From: Sphingopyxis sp. GW247-27LB
GTDB taxonomy: Bacteria > Pseudomonadota > Alphaproteobacteria > Sphingomonadales > Sphingomonadaceae
Reading direction: 5' to 3'
DNA length: 64,000 bases
NCBI RefSeq assembly: GCF_002277025.1
Contig: NZ_NIWD01000015.1
Coordinates: 365,792 to 429,791, forward strand
Below, one piece after another: positions 41,638 to 49,847 of the stretch. The translations under genes were made by a program, and so were the position numbers. The first letter of the stretch is position 1; each line of letters opens with the position of its first letter. The notes beneath the pieces are model-generated. The model saw nothing but the letters and a program-made list of their open reading frames with translations. It had not been told where the DNA came from and ran no database searches.

Positions 41638-43377
41638 CTACAGGCCCAGCGTCCGGCTGCGGGTGAAGCTCCAGTCGACTCCGCCGCGCGCGTTGAGGGT
41701 GCCGCTGACAGCTTGACCCAAATGGCGTTCAAGGCTCGGTCGCCAGGGTACGAGCTGGAAGCCCATCCCGTTGTCGATCATGGCAAAGCGGCCCGAGGAG
41801 AGGTTGACGCGCTCGCGGTATATGCCGGCGAGATGTTCGCCAGGTTGAGCAGGGGCATGTTCAAGCCCCGACCGTGCTGCGATGTGCTTGGTCGCATCGG
41901 TCAACTCGCGGGTGCGCAATTCTTCGAGCAGGTCTTTGGCGAAGATGAATCGCTGCCCTTGTCGGCGCGCCAGACCCTCGGATACCAAATGCTCGGAGCG
42001 CGCGGCAAGCGCATCGCGCACGTCCGCCCCGAAGCCGCCAGCGGTTTGTTCAGGCTCACGGGCGACCAGCTGTCGATCCAGCCATGTCGCGCCGGGTGCC
42101 TTGATCTGCCCGGCGAGCGACAGGTCGGACCTGACCGACAAGGATTGGTGATCGTTGCCCCGCGTGTCGCGCCATTGGCCAAGTTCGACAATCGCACCGG
42201 GCTTTGCGTCGCTTGTCTGCTCGATGTCGTCGAACCGGAGGTAATGGGTTCGCCCATCGGTCGCAGCGACAACCGCATAGGCAGTGCCGGTGAGCTCATC
42301 ATGGAGCCCACGTTCGACCAGTCTCCCGATTACCGGTTCGGCAACCAAGTCGTCATGCAGCGCAAAGCGCCCGGTGTCGGCGTGACGGTCATCGGCAGCC
42401 ATCGCGCGGTGCATAGTCTTGATGATGTCGCCCCGGATGGAAAGGTCGCGCAGCGTTTCCTCGAGGCCCGGCTTCAATGTCCAGCAGGCTGGGCCGACGC
42501 GCTCGGCAAGTCCCAGCCGTTTGAGTTTGGCGGAGCGACCGAGCAGGTAATTGTGATTGGGGCGATCATAGCCCGATGGATTTGGTCGGAGATCGACTAC
42601 CCCGCCATTGTCATCCGCCATGCGTTGGAGCGTGCGGTCGAGACTGGTCCAGCGTTCCGCATCGACCTCGCGGGCAATCGACCGGGCGATCTCGCGCTCG
42701 CTGCGTGGCCCGAGTTCGACGGTGACCCGCTCCTCGGCGCGGGCACGAAACCCGGCCCGAATGTAATCGCGGTCGATGACGATGTCCTTGCCATCCTCGG
42801 CGCGGCCGCGGACGAGGATATGGACGTGCGGGTTGTCGGTGTTCCAGTGATCGACCGCCACCCAGTCGAGCCGGGTGTCAAGGTCACGGACCATGTCGTC
42901 CATCAGCTCGCGGGTGAAAGTCCGGATGTCTTCTAGTTCGGCTGCATCTTCGGGCGAAACGATAAAGCGGAAGTGGTGGCGATCATCTTCGCAGCGTCCG
43001 GCAAAGGCATCACCGTCGACTGAATCGGATACCTCATCGAAGAGGCCGGCCTCCTTGCCATCGCGGGTGACGCCATCGCGCTTGAGGTAGGCGACATGAC
43101 GGGCGAGCGGGGCGGCACGAAAGCGGGTGCCCTTATGCCGGATAACGCGCGCCTTGACCACGACGCGCCGGTTGGTGGGGCGGGACCGTGCGGCAAGTCC
43201 AGCACGGCGCCCACGTGCCGAGCGCCCCGTCCCGGAATTGCGTGATCGTGCGAGCCGGTGCCCACCTTTCATCGAATAGCTGATGATCTGGCCGACGAAT
43301 GACTGCGCTCGCCGACCGCTCCCACTGCCCCGGCTGCGCCCTTTGCCGGGCCGAATATGGAAATCGTCTTCGCTCAT
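41638..43377 (-). CDS. Relaxase/mobilisation nuclease with DUF3363 (VirD2/TraI-like)
   Basis: 579 residues. A basic N-terminus leads into VVVKARVIRHKGTRFRAAPLARHVAYLKRDGVTRDGKEAGLFD, and the metal-binding His pair lies in DWVAVDHWNTDNPHVHILVRGRAEDG. The second half (from about residue 300) matches DUF3363. It would nick oriT and pilot the strand. The region upstream (43378-43636) is the likely oriT. No separate MobC-type gene was seen other than copG. Confidence 0.9.
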   Translation of the reverse strand: MSEDDFHIRPGKGRSRGSGSGRRAQSFVGQIISYSMKGGHRLARSRNSGTGRSARGRRAGLAARSRPTNRRVVVKARVIRHKGTRFRAAPLARHVAYLKRDGVTRDGKEAGLFDEVSDSVDGDAFAGRCEDDRHHFRFIVSPEDAAELEDIRTFTRELMDDMVRDLDTRLDWVAVDHWNTDNPHVHILVRGRAEDGKDIVIDRDYIRAGFRARAEERVTVELGPRSEREIARSIAREVDAERWTSLDRTLQRMADDNGGVVDLRPNPSGYDRPNHNYLLGRSAKLKRLGLAERVGPACWTLKPGLEETLRDLSIRGDIIKTMHRAMAADDRHADTGRFALHDDLVAEPVIGRLVERGLHDELTGTAYAVVAATDGRTHYLRFDDIEQTSDAKPGAIVELGQWRDTRGNDHQSLSVRSDLSLAGQIKAPGATWLDRQLVAREPEQTAGGFGADVRDALAARSEHLVSEGLARRQGQRFIFAKDLLEELRTRELTDATKHIAARSGLEHAPAQPGEHLAGIYRERVNLSSGRFAMIDNGMGFQLVPWRPSLERHLGQAVSGTLNARGGVDWSFTRSRTLGL

Positions 43378-43636
43378 CGCGAAATGAGCCCAAATTTGAG
43401 CCTCTCAGCGGCCGACGGCTCAATAAGCGTTGAAAACATTGTAGAAATCGAAGGGAGAGCCAGCAGGGCTGTTCGACCGACGGCTGAAATTATCGCATTG
43501 TTCCAATCACCTGCACCCACACCGACGGCGACGCTTTTATCTGGCCATCGTAATTCTCCCTTCCTCCCTTCCGTCCCTAAACCCCTCCACCCCCCGCCAA
43601 TCCACGCCACGACGCGCCAGAGGGGCAATGGTGCGA
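43378..43636. other. Intergenic region upstream of the relaxase, oriT candidate
   Basis: 259 bp with no gene and locally lower GC. It contains three copies of CCGACGGC (43412-43419, 43477-43484, 43522-43529), the first two extended by T, and a pyrimidine-rich tract (about 43550-43600). oriT of this relaxase class usually lies directly upstream of the relaxase gene. No nic site was recognised. Confidence 0.4.
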
Positions 43637-44338
43637 TCACTGCGAACGGCTTCCCGAAACGGGTGCGAAGAGGCCGCCAAGCGGACGGGATGAAGCGAGG
43701 GGCGGAGCCGCCGAAGCTTCATCGATGTCCACGAAGGTCGAGTCGATGGCAGCATTGGTGCGCACGGCAAAAAGCTGGCTCTGTGCCCAGGATATGCGGA
43801 TTGGCTGCACAGGCGACGCGCTGGCGACGACAGTCGGCGCGCTTGCCGATTGCAGCATCGGTGCGATCCTGGCGACGTAGCCGCGGGTCTCGGCGGGGAG
43901 CGGGCGACCGCGATCTCGCCAATCTTCATAGCGTCCCGGCCCTGCATTGTAGGCAGCGAGGAAGCCGGAGGTGCCGTAGCTGTCATACAATTCACGCAGG
44001 TAGGACGTGCCAGCCATGATGTTGTCGCGCGGGTCGAACGGGTCAGCGCCAAGCCCGAACCGGGTGCGCTGGCGCGCCCAGGTTCCGGGCATGAGCTGCA
44101 TCAGTCCCATCGCACCGGCAGACGAAACCGCGCCGATCCTGCCTGCACTTTCGGTGCGCATCACGGCGTAGATCCAAGTCTCCGGCAGACCGAATCGCAG
44201 CGAGGCCTCAGAGACGTGCGAAGCGATGTCGATGAAGCGCGGCTGGGCCTGTTCGGCAGCGTCCTGCCCGAAGGCAGGAGCGTTACCGAACAGGCTCAGA
44301 GCGGCGAGCATGGCAGCGAAAGGTGCAAGCCGGCGCAT
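43637..44338 (-). CDS. Lytic transglycosylase (SLT domain) of the transfer region
   Basis: 233 residues with signal peptide (APFAAMLAALSLFGNAPAFG). Catalytic Glu is in VMRTESAGRIGAVSSAGAMGLMQLMPGTW (about residues 60-88); AAYNAGPGRYEDW is the second SLT motif. It would open peptidoglycan for the mating channel (VirB1-like). The gene precedes the relaxase in the opposite reading order of the operon, 4 bp from the DUF736 gene. Confidence 0.92.
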   Translation of the reverse strand: MRRLAPFAAMLAALSLFGNAPAFGQDAAEQAQPRFIDIASHVSEASLRFGLPETWIYAVMRTESAGRIGAVSSAGAMGLMQLMPGTWARQRTRFGLGADPFDPRDNIMAGTSYLRELYDSYGTSGFLAAYNAGPGRYEDWRDRGRPLPAETRGYVARIAPMLQSASAPTVVASASPVQPIRISWAQSQLFAVRTNAAIDSTFVDIDEASAAPPLASSRPLGGLFAPVSGSRSQ

Positions 44339-44341
44339 GGC

Positions 44342-44671
44342 TCAGCTCGTGGCTTCGCGCCGGGACGGGCGCGACCAGACCAGCACATGGCCGTTCTTGT
44401 CATCGTGGAAGAGGTTGGCGCGCAGCGGTTGGGTGAACATGGGATCATCGATCTGGATCGCCACATAGTCACCGGCCTTCTCGCCGACATGCTTCCATCC
44501 CGCGCCAACTTCACGCGCCTCATCTTCCGACCCCACAATCACGCGGTAGTCCGGGGCGTTGTCGTTTTCGCGACTTTCGGCGGGCAGCAGTACAAGGTCG
44601 ATGTTGAGAGTCAGCGTGTGCAGATGCCCGGCAAAGCCGCCATCGGCGGCAACAAATGTTCCGATATGCAT
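44342..44671 (-). CDS. DUF736 family protein, copy 1
   Basis: 109 residues: MHIGTFVAADGGFAGHLHTLTLNIDLVLLPAESRENDNAPDYRVIVGSEDEAREVGAGWKHVGEKAGDYVAIQIDDPMFTQPLRANLFHDD, the DUF736 pattern, a small beta-rich protein of unknown function that is very common on alphaproteobacterial conjugative elements. Paralogue of the gene at 48915. Packed between the lytic transglycosylase and TraF genes. Confidence 0.9.
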   Translation of the reverse strand: MHIGTFVAADGGFAGHLHTLTLNIDLVLLPAESRENDNAPDYRVIVGSEDEAREVGAGWKHVGEKAGDYVAIQIDDPMFTQPLRANLFHDDKNGHVLVWSRPSRREATS

Positions 44672-44674
44672 GGG

Positions 44675-45253
44675 TCAGTCTCCTTGGTTGGTGGTGGTTG
44701 AAAGATCGGAAGAGCGGGGATCGGCGAGCCAGACATGGTCCCCATTTCCCGCTTCGTCGGTCCAGACGGGCGTCGCGCGGCCGATCACATCGGTCAGGCG
44801 CAGCATGCCGAAATAGCGGCCGTCGAAGCTGTCAGGCGCCGCCGGGTTCATCACGAACAGCTCGCCGGAATGCAGTGTCCGGCAGCCGAACCATGCGGGC
44901 AGCGATCGGTCCAGGCGGTCGCGGGCACGCGCCGCGCCGACGAACTTGCCGTCGATGGTCACACCGTGGCCGAAGCGGCAGACGCGCTGGCCGCTGACGG
45001 CGGCGACGCGCTTGAGCAGCGGGACGCCGGTCGGGAGATAGCCGCGTGTCGCAAGCAAGTGGCGCAATGGCGGCGGCGGTTCGATGGCGACGCGCTCGCC
45101 GACGTGCAGGCTCGCCCTGCCACGGATGGCATAGAGCCCGGTTGGTACGCTCGCTGTCGCGTTCCACACCGCATAACGCGAGACCGGCACGGTCAGCGTC
45201 GCGAGTGTGGCGGCACCGACGACGCCAGCGACGAGGAAGCAGCGCCGCGTCAT
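44675..45253 (-). CDS. traF: TraF-like S26 signal peptidase, pilin-processing
   Basis: 192 residues from ATG 45253. A membrane anchor (FLVAGVVGAATLATLTVPVS) precedes ATASVPTGLYAI, with the nucleophile Ser, and VPLLKRVAAVSG, with the general-base Lys; FVMNPAAPDSFDGRYFGML completes the fold. This is the TraF subfamily that trims and cyclises TrbC-type pilin. Overlaps the DUF2840 stop by 4 bp. Confidence 0.92.
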   Translation of the reverse strand: MTRRCFLVAGVVGAATLATLTVPVSRYAVWNATASVPTGLYAIRGRASLHVGERVAIEPPPPLRHLLATRGYLPTGVPLLKRVAAVSGQRVCRFGHGVTIDGKFVGAARARDRLDRSLPAWFGCRTLHSGELFVMNPAAPDSFDGRYFGMLRLTDVIGRATPVWTDEAGNGDHVWLADPRSSDLSTTTNQGD

Positions 45254-45789
45254 GGCAACAGCGCCTTGCGCTTGAGCCAGGCACGATGGCGCGCGGGCGA
45301 ATAGCCGCGTGGCACATCGCGCGCGGCAAGGCGGTTGTGGATGTGCAGCCAATGATCGGGGGCGACGTCGCATGGGTCGATGCCAGACGTCTCGATCGCA
45401 TCGATCAGGCGGAACACCTGCGCGACCTTCGGCCAGCCATGAACACTGAGAAGCACGTCTCCGCCCGGATCGACCTGCGGCACTAGGGTTCTGGGTTCGC
45501 TCGTTTCGACGGCGCGCACGATGTCGAGCGTCGAGCGAACCGTGCCATATTCATTGGATGCCCAGCGAACCAAACCGAACACCTGACCCGCTGCGTAGCT
45601 TTCGATACGTTGCTTGCGATCGACGATCCGGTTTGCAACCGGCTTGCCGAATTTGAGCCAGTCCTCGCGCCGACCTTCGTGCCAGACAAGCGTGATGTGA
45701 GTCAGTTGGGGGCCATCGCCGAGTGAAGCGTCGCGCGGCCTGCGCGGTGGTGCGGCGCCATTCGTCCACAGGTCCGATTCCGTTAGCAA
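45250..45789 (-). CDS. DUF2840 protein
   Basis: The recognisable domain is LTHITLVWHEGRREDWLKFGKPVANRIVDRKQRIESYAAGQVFGLVRWASNEYGTVRSTLDIVRAV ... HGWPKVAQVFRLIDAIETSGIDPCDVAPDHWLHIHNRLAARDVPRGYSPARHRAWLKRKALLP, DUF2840. There is no ATG in the proper place. The TTG at 45789 is the most plausible start (179 residues), but it falls inside a hairpin of the origin region. The frame is open to 46356, overlapping repA. Function unknown; always next to traF in this element type. Confidence 0.75.
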   Translation of the reverse strand: MLTESDLWTNGAAPPRRPRDASLGDGPQLTHITLVWHEGRREDWLKFGKPVANRIVDRKQRIESYAAGQVFGLVRWASNEYGTVRSTLDIVRAVETSEPRTLVPQVDPGGDVLLSVHGWPKVAQVFRLIDAIETSGIDPCDVAPDHWLHIHNRLAARDVPRGYSPARHRAWLKRKALLP

Positions 45790-45951
45790 GAATCCGAAGG
45801 ATTCTTTGTTAGCTATGTTAAGGGGTTCACAACGCCAGCGTTTCTGCGGGTTTGCGGGCCATTTCGGTTCCCGATAGTCCGAACTTTCGGTTCCTGATCG
45901 TCCGAGTCTGACGGTTCCTGATAGTCCGTGCCCGATCATGACATATCCACA
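45788..45951. other. Candidate replication origin next to repA
   Basis: Contains three 17-bp direct repeats (45865-45881, 45888-45904, 45912-45928; consensus CGGTTCCTGATAGTCCG on the plus strand) spaced 23-24 bp, about two helical turns, as for iterons. An AAGAATCC/GGATTCTT hairpin (45788-45806) sits in an AT-rich stretch and a DnaA-box-like atatccaca (45943-45951) overlaps the repA end. Confidence 0.6.
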
Positions 45952-46814
45952 GGGCTGAGCCCGACGCGCCGCATGGCCGCATCGAATGGATCGATGGGCA
46001 TTGCGACGAAGTTCAGCCGTTCGCGGCCAAGCGCATGCTCGAGGGTGAGTGAGTATCCAGGCAGCGCTTGCCGCCGAACGATGGCGCGCAGATCGAAGGC
46101 GAAGCGCTTCATCGGCGAGAGCGCGCCAGACTTCATGTGGAGGTGCTGGAAATCGAAGCTCCAGCCACCCTTCTGCTTGCCACCGTGTTTGCGCACCAAG
46201 CGATAAAGCCAGCGCTCCAGTCCACCGGTCAGCGCGAAATAGGCCGGGTCGATCGTCAGGACGAGCGCCTGGTCGATCACGCCCTCGTAGAACCAGTCGG
46301 GAATGATCATCTCGATACCCGTTGCGCGGCCTGCACCGTCGAGCCGTTCCTTCCACTCGTTGATCCAGGAGAAACGGTGCCGCCGCCGTGCGTCGCGCTG
46401 GCGGATCGAGGTCGCGATGGTGGTGGATTGGAGGCGGTCGAGACCGGCCTTCAGCCGCTCGTAGCTCGCTTTCCCGGTTCCACGCCGGGTAAAGGCAAGG
46501 ATCTCGTGCGGGGTGGCAGCAATCAGCCGCGAGGTCGGCCGACCGGCGTCGCGGGCCTCGACGATCTGGCTCGCGACCCAGATGAGGACGTCGGCGTCCC
46601 AGATGGTCGCCATGCCATGTTCGGCGGTCGCCTCGACCAGGATCGAGACCTCGCCCATCCGGAAATCGATGGGCCGCACTCGTTTGGTCTTGGCGAGACT
46701 GAAGAAGGGCCAGGCCATCAGGTCCTGCGCGTCACGCGCGGCGATGTCGCCGCCCGCGCTGACGAACAGGTCAAGCTGATGGCCCTCAACCGGAAAGGAG
46801 GAAGTGCGGCGCAT
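45936..46814 (-). CDS. repA: RepA, plasmid replication initiator
   Basis: 292 residues: MRRTSSFPVEGHQLDLFVSAGGDIAARDAQDLMAWPFFSLAKTKRVRPIDFRMGEVSILVEATAEHGMATIWDADVLIWVASQIVEARDAG matches the replication initiator protein A family common on sphingomonad and rhizobial replicons and elements. Its winged-helix repeats are expected to bind the iteron-like repeats immediately after its stop codon. Presence of repA means the element can probably replicate at least during transfer. Confidence 0.92.
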   Translation of the reverse strand: MRRTSSFPVEGHQLDLFVSAGGDIAARDAQDLMAWPFFSLAKTKRVRPIDFRMGEVSILVEATAEHGMATIWDADVLIWVASQIVEARDAGRPTSRLIAATPHEILAFTRRGTGKASYERLKAGLDRLQSTTIATSIRQRDARRRHRFSWINEWKERLDGAGRATGIEMIIPDWFYEGVIDQALVLTIDPAYFALTGGLERWLYRLVRKHGGKQKGGWSFDFQHLHMKSGALSPMKRFAFDLRAIVRRQALPGYSLTLEHALGRERLNFVAMPIDPFDAAMRRVGLSPVDMS

Positions 46815-46822
46815 TGATCTGC

Positions 46823-47095
46823 TCAGCGGCGCACGGGACCGGTATAGCCGTCCATCCGCTTGGCAGGATGGACTACTCCCTTGCCGGGATCGCTGGTTGA
46901 ACGACGCAGGCCTTGCTCGGCCCAGGCGTCGAGGTCGGTGATCGAATAGACGATGCGACCGCCGAGCTTGCGGTAGACCGGTCCGGTGCCGAAGCAGCGA
47001 TGTTTTTCAAGAGTCCGGGCGGACAGGCCGACGTGCACGGCAGCATCGGGCGTCCGCAGGAAACGGGCTATTACAGGGGTGGGTCTGGCTTCCAT
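46823..47095 (-). CDS. AlpA/excisionase-like helix-turn-helix protein
   Basis: 90 residues from ATG 47095, with GGAG about 8-11 nt upstream; a GTG at 47122 is in frame. MEARPTPVIARFLRTPDAAVHVGLSARTLEKHRCFGTGPVYRKLGGRIVYSITDLDAWAEQGLRRSTSDPGKG is a MerR-like/AlpA helix-turn-helix, typical of phage and element regulators or excisionases. Lies 8 bp upstream of repA and may regulate it. Confidence 0.85.
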   Translation of the reverse strand: MEARPTPVIARFLRTPDAAVHVGLSARTLEKHRCFGTGPVYRKLGGRIVYSITDLDAWAEQGLRRSTSDPGKGVVHPAKRMDGYTGPVRR

Positions 47096-47180
47096 GGGCT
47101 GGCTCCGCTGGGGTTCGGGCACAGCGGCGGGGTGCCGCTGGTTGCGGAGACCAATGGCGAAGTCAGGATTGCGGGTGGGA

Positions 47181-47211
47181 GTGACAGAATAGCAGGGGCC
47201 GGAATTGTCAC
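47181..47211. promoter_or_regulatory. GTGACA/TGTCAC inverted repeat upstream of the AlpA-like gene
   Basis: GTGACA (47181-47186) and TGTCAC (47206-47211) form a 6-bp dyad with a 19-bp centre, in the gap between the AlpA-like gene and the DUF2285 gene. Possible operator; weak evidence. Confidence 0.35.
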
Positions 47212-47224
47212 CCCTGCGGATCGG

Positions 47225-47999
47225 TCAGCAGTGGCGTAGGAGATTTCTGTATCCACCCTCGACCAATCGCCGGGCGTCGGCGATCAGCCGGAGCACGTGC
47301 CGGCGTTCGCCTGATCCCTTCCAGATGGCACTGGCAAGAGGACGATGGTTGGGCAAAACGAGGCCGAAGGCGATCTCCCGCGCAGAAGCTCCGGCCTCCA
47401 GTGCGTCGTGCAGGCCAAGGAACTGGACCAAGCGAATCCGCTGGTAACGGGTCGGTATTGCAGCGTGATCAAGGCGAAGGCGAGTACCGCCTGTCACGCG
47501 CTCCAGGCGGGTCGCAGCGGCAAGCCGCAAGGCGCAGCTGGCGTCGCAGGCAATCGAGAAGCGAGGTGATGCCACATGCGGCGCATGGCGAACGCAAAGG
47601 CGAAGCCGGGTGGGGCCTTGCGCGAGCACGAGATGGCGCTCGGCATCATTCGTTGCGTCCGCGATCGGCTCACAGCCAGGCGGAAGCGTAACCGAATACG
47701 CTGGGTCGGGCACATCGAGAACAACGACGTCCGGTGCCACGTCCGGCGACCACAGCGCTGGGTTTTCCCTCGGGTCGGCGGTAGGCAAAGTGGGGAAAGC
47801 TGAGGCCCCACCGCCCGGCCAGACCCTCCTGTTCTGCGTGTTCGCCCCTTGGTTCCGTTGCCACACGAGCTACAGTTTCAGCATAATCCTGGCGGTAATC
47901 GGTATTGCGTTGCAGGAACTCCTGCGCGAAGTCCGCATAGTCATGATGTCGATACTGATCTGCGGTCGATGGTGACCGCCATGACGAACCACCGGTCAT
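47225..47999 (-). pseudogene. DUF6499-DUF2285 gene interrupted by a frameshift
   Basis: Frame 1 from ATG 47999 encodes the DUF6499-like part (SSWRSPSTADQYRHHDYADFAQEFLQRNTDYRQDYAETVARVA ... EQEGLAGRWGLSFP). The family continuation (PTLPTADPRENPALWSPDVAPDVVVLD ... DUF2285 ... ALEAGASAREIAFGLVLPNHRPLASAIWKGSGERRHVLRLIADARRLVEGGYRNLL) is in another frame, reached by a +1 shift at a TTTCCCC run near 47795-47805. Either a one-base insertion (mutation or assembly error) or a slippery site. The 3' part may be translated separately from ATG 47866. The intact protein is a putative transcriptional regulator of these elements. Confidence 0.65.
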
Positions 48000-48154
48000 A
48001 AGACCTCTACAAAACACGGCCAAGAAGGCCAAGTCTCAAGTCTTTGTTCGTCAAGGATAAGCCGCAAGTATCCAAAGCTGCGGGAAACTGTGCCAGATTC
48101 TGTAGTAAAAAGGAGTAATCGCTTACGAAATTACCCGGACTATCTTTTCCAGAA

Positions 48155-48421
48155 TCACTGTCCTCGCGCTTTTTCAAGCAGATGGCGATACCCGTGTGTC
48201 GTCATCCAGCGAGCGCGTTCGAGGTGACTGTCATGAACGCCGCGCGCACGCTCAGGCTCGTCGTCAGGTTCGATGCCAAAGATGATCTGAACGGCCTCGC
48301 GCCAGTCCGCGCCCTCGGAATCTGCGTCCAGAAGGCGCAAATAGGTGACGAGGTGGCGCTCGTCATACACGGTCAACGCATCGCCTTGCGGCGGCTCAGT
48401 TTCATATGGAAGCGTCGTCAT
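48155..48421 (-). CDS. Conserved small protein of sphingomonad elements
   Basis: 88 residues: GDALTVYDERHLVTYLRLLDADSEGADWREAVQIIFGIEPDDEPERARGVHDSHLERARWMTTHGYRHLLEKARGQ. I recognise the pattern as one that recurs next to DUF6499/DUF2285 genes, often labelled a DNA-binding protein, but no experimental function is known to me. Acidic N-terminal half and basic C-terminus. It is the next gene upstream of the frameshifted gene on the same strand. Confidence 0.7.
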   Translation of the reverse strand: MTTLPYETEPPQGDALTVYDERHLVTYLRLLDADSEGADWREAVQIIFGIEPDDEPERARGVHDSHLERARWMTTHGYRHLLEKARGQ

Positions 48422-48587
48422 CAGACGAACCTCGATTGCGACTCATTGTATTTTGCCAGGTTCATAACATGTTTTGCTCCAATTTGGTTGGGGTAAGTCA
48501 GTTGGCCGACCAAGGGGGGAGCACTCTCCCGTCGCAGGCATAGGTGATGCGCCGCACCAAGCCCTGAACCGGCGGCGACGATGATCG

Positions 48588-48601
48588 CGTATTATAATAC
48601 G
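48588..48601. promoter_or_regulatory. Palindrome with TATAAT upstream of the XRE regulator
   Basis: CGTATTATAATACG is a perfect 14-bp palindrome containing the consensus -10 TATAAT (48593-48598), 37 bp before the XRE start. No good -35 was found. A likely autoregulatory operator overlapping the -10. Confidence 0.5.
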
Positions 48602-48637
48602 TAGCACGGAGATACGCGACCGGTTTCTAAGCTATGG

Positions 48638-48865
48638 ATGGATATCCGTAAGTTGTTCGGCGCCAATGTGCGTCACTACCGCGTGGCTGCGGGCCTAAGC
48701 CAGGAAGCGGTCGCCGAACGCATGGGAGTTGACCGCGCATATGTCAGCATGATTGAGCGCGGCGGACAGAACGCAACGCTGCTGTCGATCCATGAGACAG
48801 CACAGGCTCTTAAGGTAAAGCCCGCCGACCTTCTCGCCGATCCGCCCGCCGGTAGCGAGGCTTGA
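48638..48865 (+). CDS. XRE-family helix-turn-helix regulator
   Basis: 75 residues: LFGANVRHYRVAAGLSQEAVAERMGVDRAYVSMIERGGQNATLLSIHETAQALKVKPADLL, a single HTH_3 domain like those of phage repressors and restriction controller proteins. It is the only plus-strand gene between 35085 and the end of the window. Likely controls the transfer or maintenance genes and itself through the palindrome at 48588. Confidence 0.9.
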   Translation: MDIRKLFGANVRHYRVAAGLSQEAVAERMGVDRAYVSMIERGGQNATLLSIHETAQALKVKPADLLADPPAGSEA

Positions 48866-48874
48866 ACAAGCCGA

Positions 48875-48904
48875 AGCCCCGCCCGGCAGGTGCCGGGCGG
48901 GGCT
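48875..48904. terminator. Bidirectional hairpin terminator between XRE and DUF736 genes
   Basis: AGCCCCGCCCGGCA (48875-48888) pairs perfectly with 48891-48904 across a 2-nt loop. It lies 10 bp from both convergent stop codons. Near-identical hairpin at 49803-49831. Confidence 0.7.
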
Positions 48905-48914
48905 GGCTTCCCGG

Positions 48915-49235
48915 TCAGTCGCCGTTGGTGCGGCGGGCGCGCGACCAGATCAGGTTGTAGCTCTTGCCGTCTTCGTCGTCGAAGAGGTTGGCGAAGATCG
49001 GGGCGGTGAAGCTGGGATCGTCGAGCTTGACCGAGAGATAGTCGCGGCCTTCGTTCGAGCGCTTGGTCCAGGCGGCGCCGATTTCCGCGCGGCCGACGAA
49101 GACCCGGTGCGACGGCGCGTTCTCGTTGTCGCTGTCTTCGGGGACGATGCGGACGTTCTTCTGCTGCACCGACATGGTGACGATCTCGCCCTTGTATTCG
49201 TTGCCGGTCTTGGTGAAAGTTCCGATGTTTGCCAT
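48915..49235 (-). CDS. DUF736 family protein, copy 2
   Basis: 106 residues from ATG 49235: MANIGTFTKTGNEYKGEIVTMSVQQKNVRIVPEDSDNENAPSHRVFVGRAEIGAAWTKRSNEGRDYLSVKLDDPSFTAPIFANLFDDEDGKSYNLIWSR. This is the canonical DUF736 type, closer to the family norm than the 44342 copy. AAGGAA lies upstream of the ATG. Function unknown. It has its own terminator (48875-48904) and a 600-bp gene-free region upstream. Confidence 0.92.
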   Translation of the reverse strand: MANIGTFTKTGNEYKGEIVTMSVQQKNVRIVPEDSDNENAPSHRVFVGRAEIGAAWTKRSNEGRDYLSVKLDDPSFTAPIFANLFDDEDGKSYNLIWSRARRTNGD

Positions 49236-49847
49236 GATGATTTCCTTCAAGTTTGTCGAACCCGCGCCCATCGCGGCCTCGATGGCTGGTTGAAGGCAGG
49301 GGCTTGTGCCCGCTGCATCCGAAGGACCGGAACGGAGTGGAGGACGGTGGCCAGGCGGCTTTCTTGTCTCGCGAGGAATGGGCGGCACGCCCAGGGGAAG
49401 AAAGTCGGCGCAGACGGCGTTGCAGCAAGGGATCAAGCGGCGAAGCCATCCCCTGCCAACCAAAGCCATTGAAGAGGCGGCATTGGGCTCGGGTCACGCT
49501 TGACCGGGAGCCATGGCACTTCCCGGACTTCCAAGGCCGAGCTGCGATGAGGGAGGTGTCGTCACACGGTGCGCTTGCTGGTCGTCACCGCAACTCCAGA
49601 AATAGGCAACGGCGATGCGCCGCCTCGGGTTTGATCGAGAACCCCGCATTCGGCCCGCCACGTCTCAAGCTCATACTGGCTGCGGATTCTTGGCCTCGCT
49701 TCGACCCTGCAACTGCTCAGACCAACCCCACCCAAGACGAGAGAGGCAGAGACTGCCACGTGATCCGGGCACCTACCTCGTAACGGCTGAACTGACTGTG
49801 CCAGCCCCGTCCGGCACTGCCGGGCGGGGCTTTGCGAATTGACGAAT
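49236..49847. other. Gene-free region between DUF736 and a membrane protein gene
   Basis: No open frame here has convincing protein character on either strand. It presumably contains the DUF736 promoter and leader. The only structure noted is the terminator-like hairpin at 49803-49831. Confidence 0.5.
49803..49831 (-). terminator. Hairpin terminator after the membrane protein gene
   Basis: AGCCCCGTCCGGCA (49803-49816) and TGCCGGGCGGGGCT (49818-49831) form a stem with one G-T mismatch position, 17 bp after the stop of the minus-strand gene at 49848. It is a second copy of the stem at 48875-48904. Confidence 0.6.
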
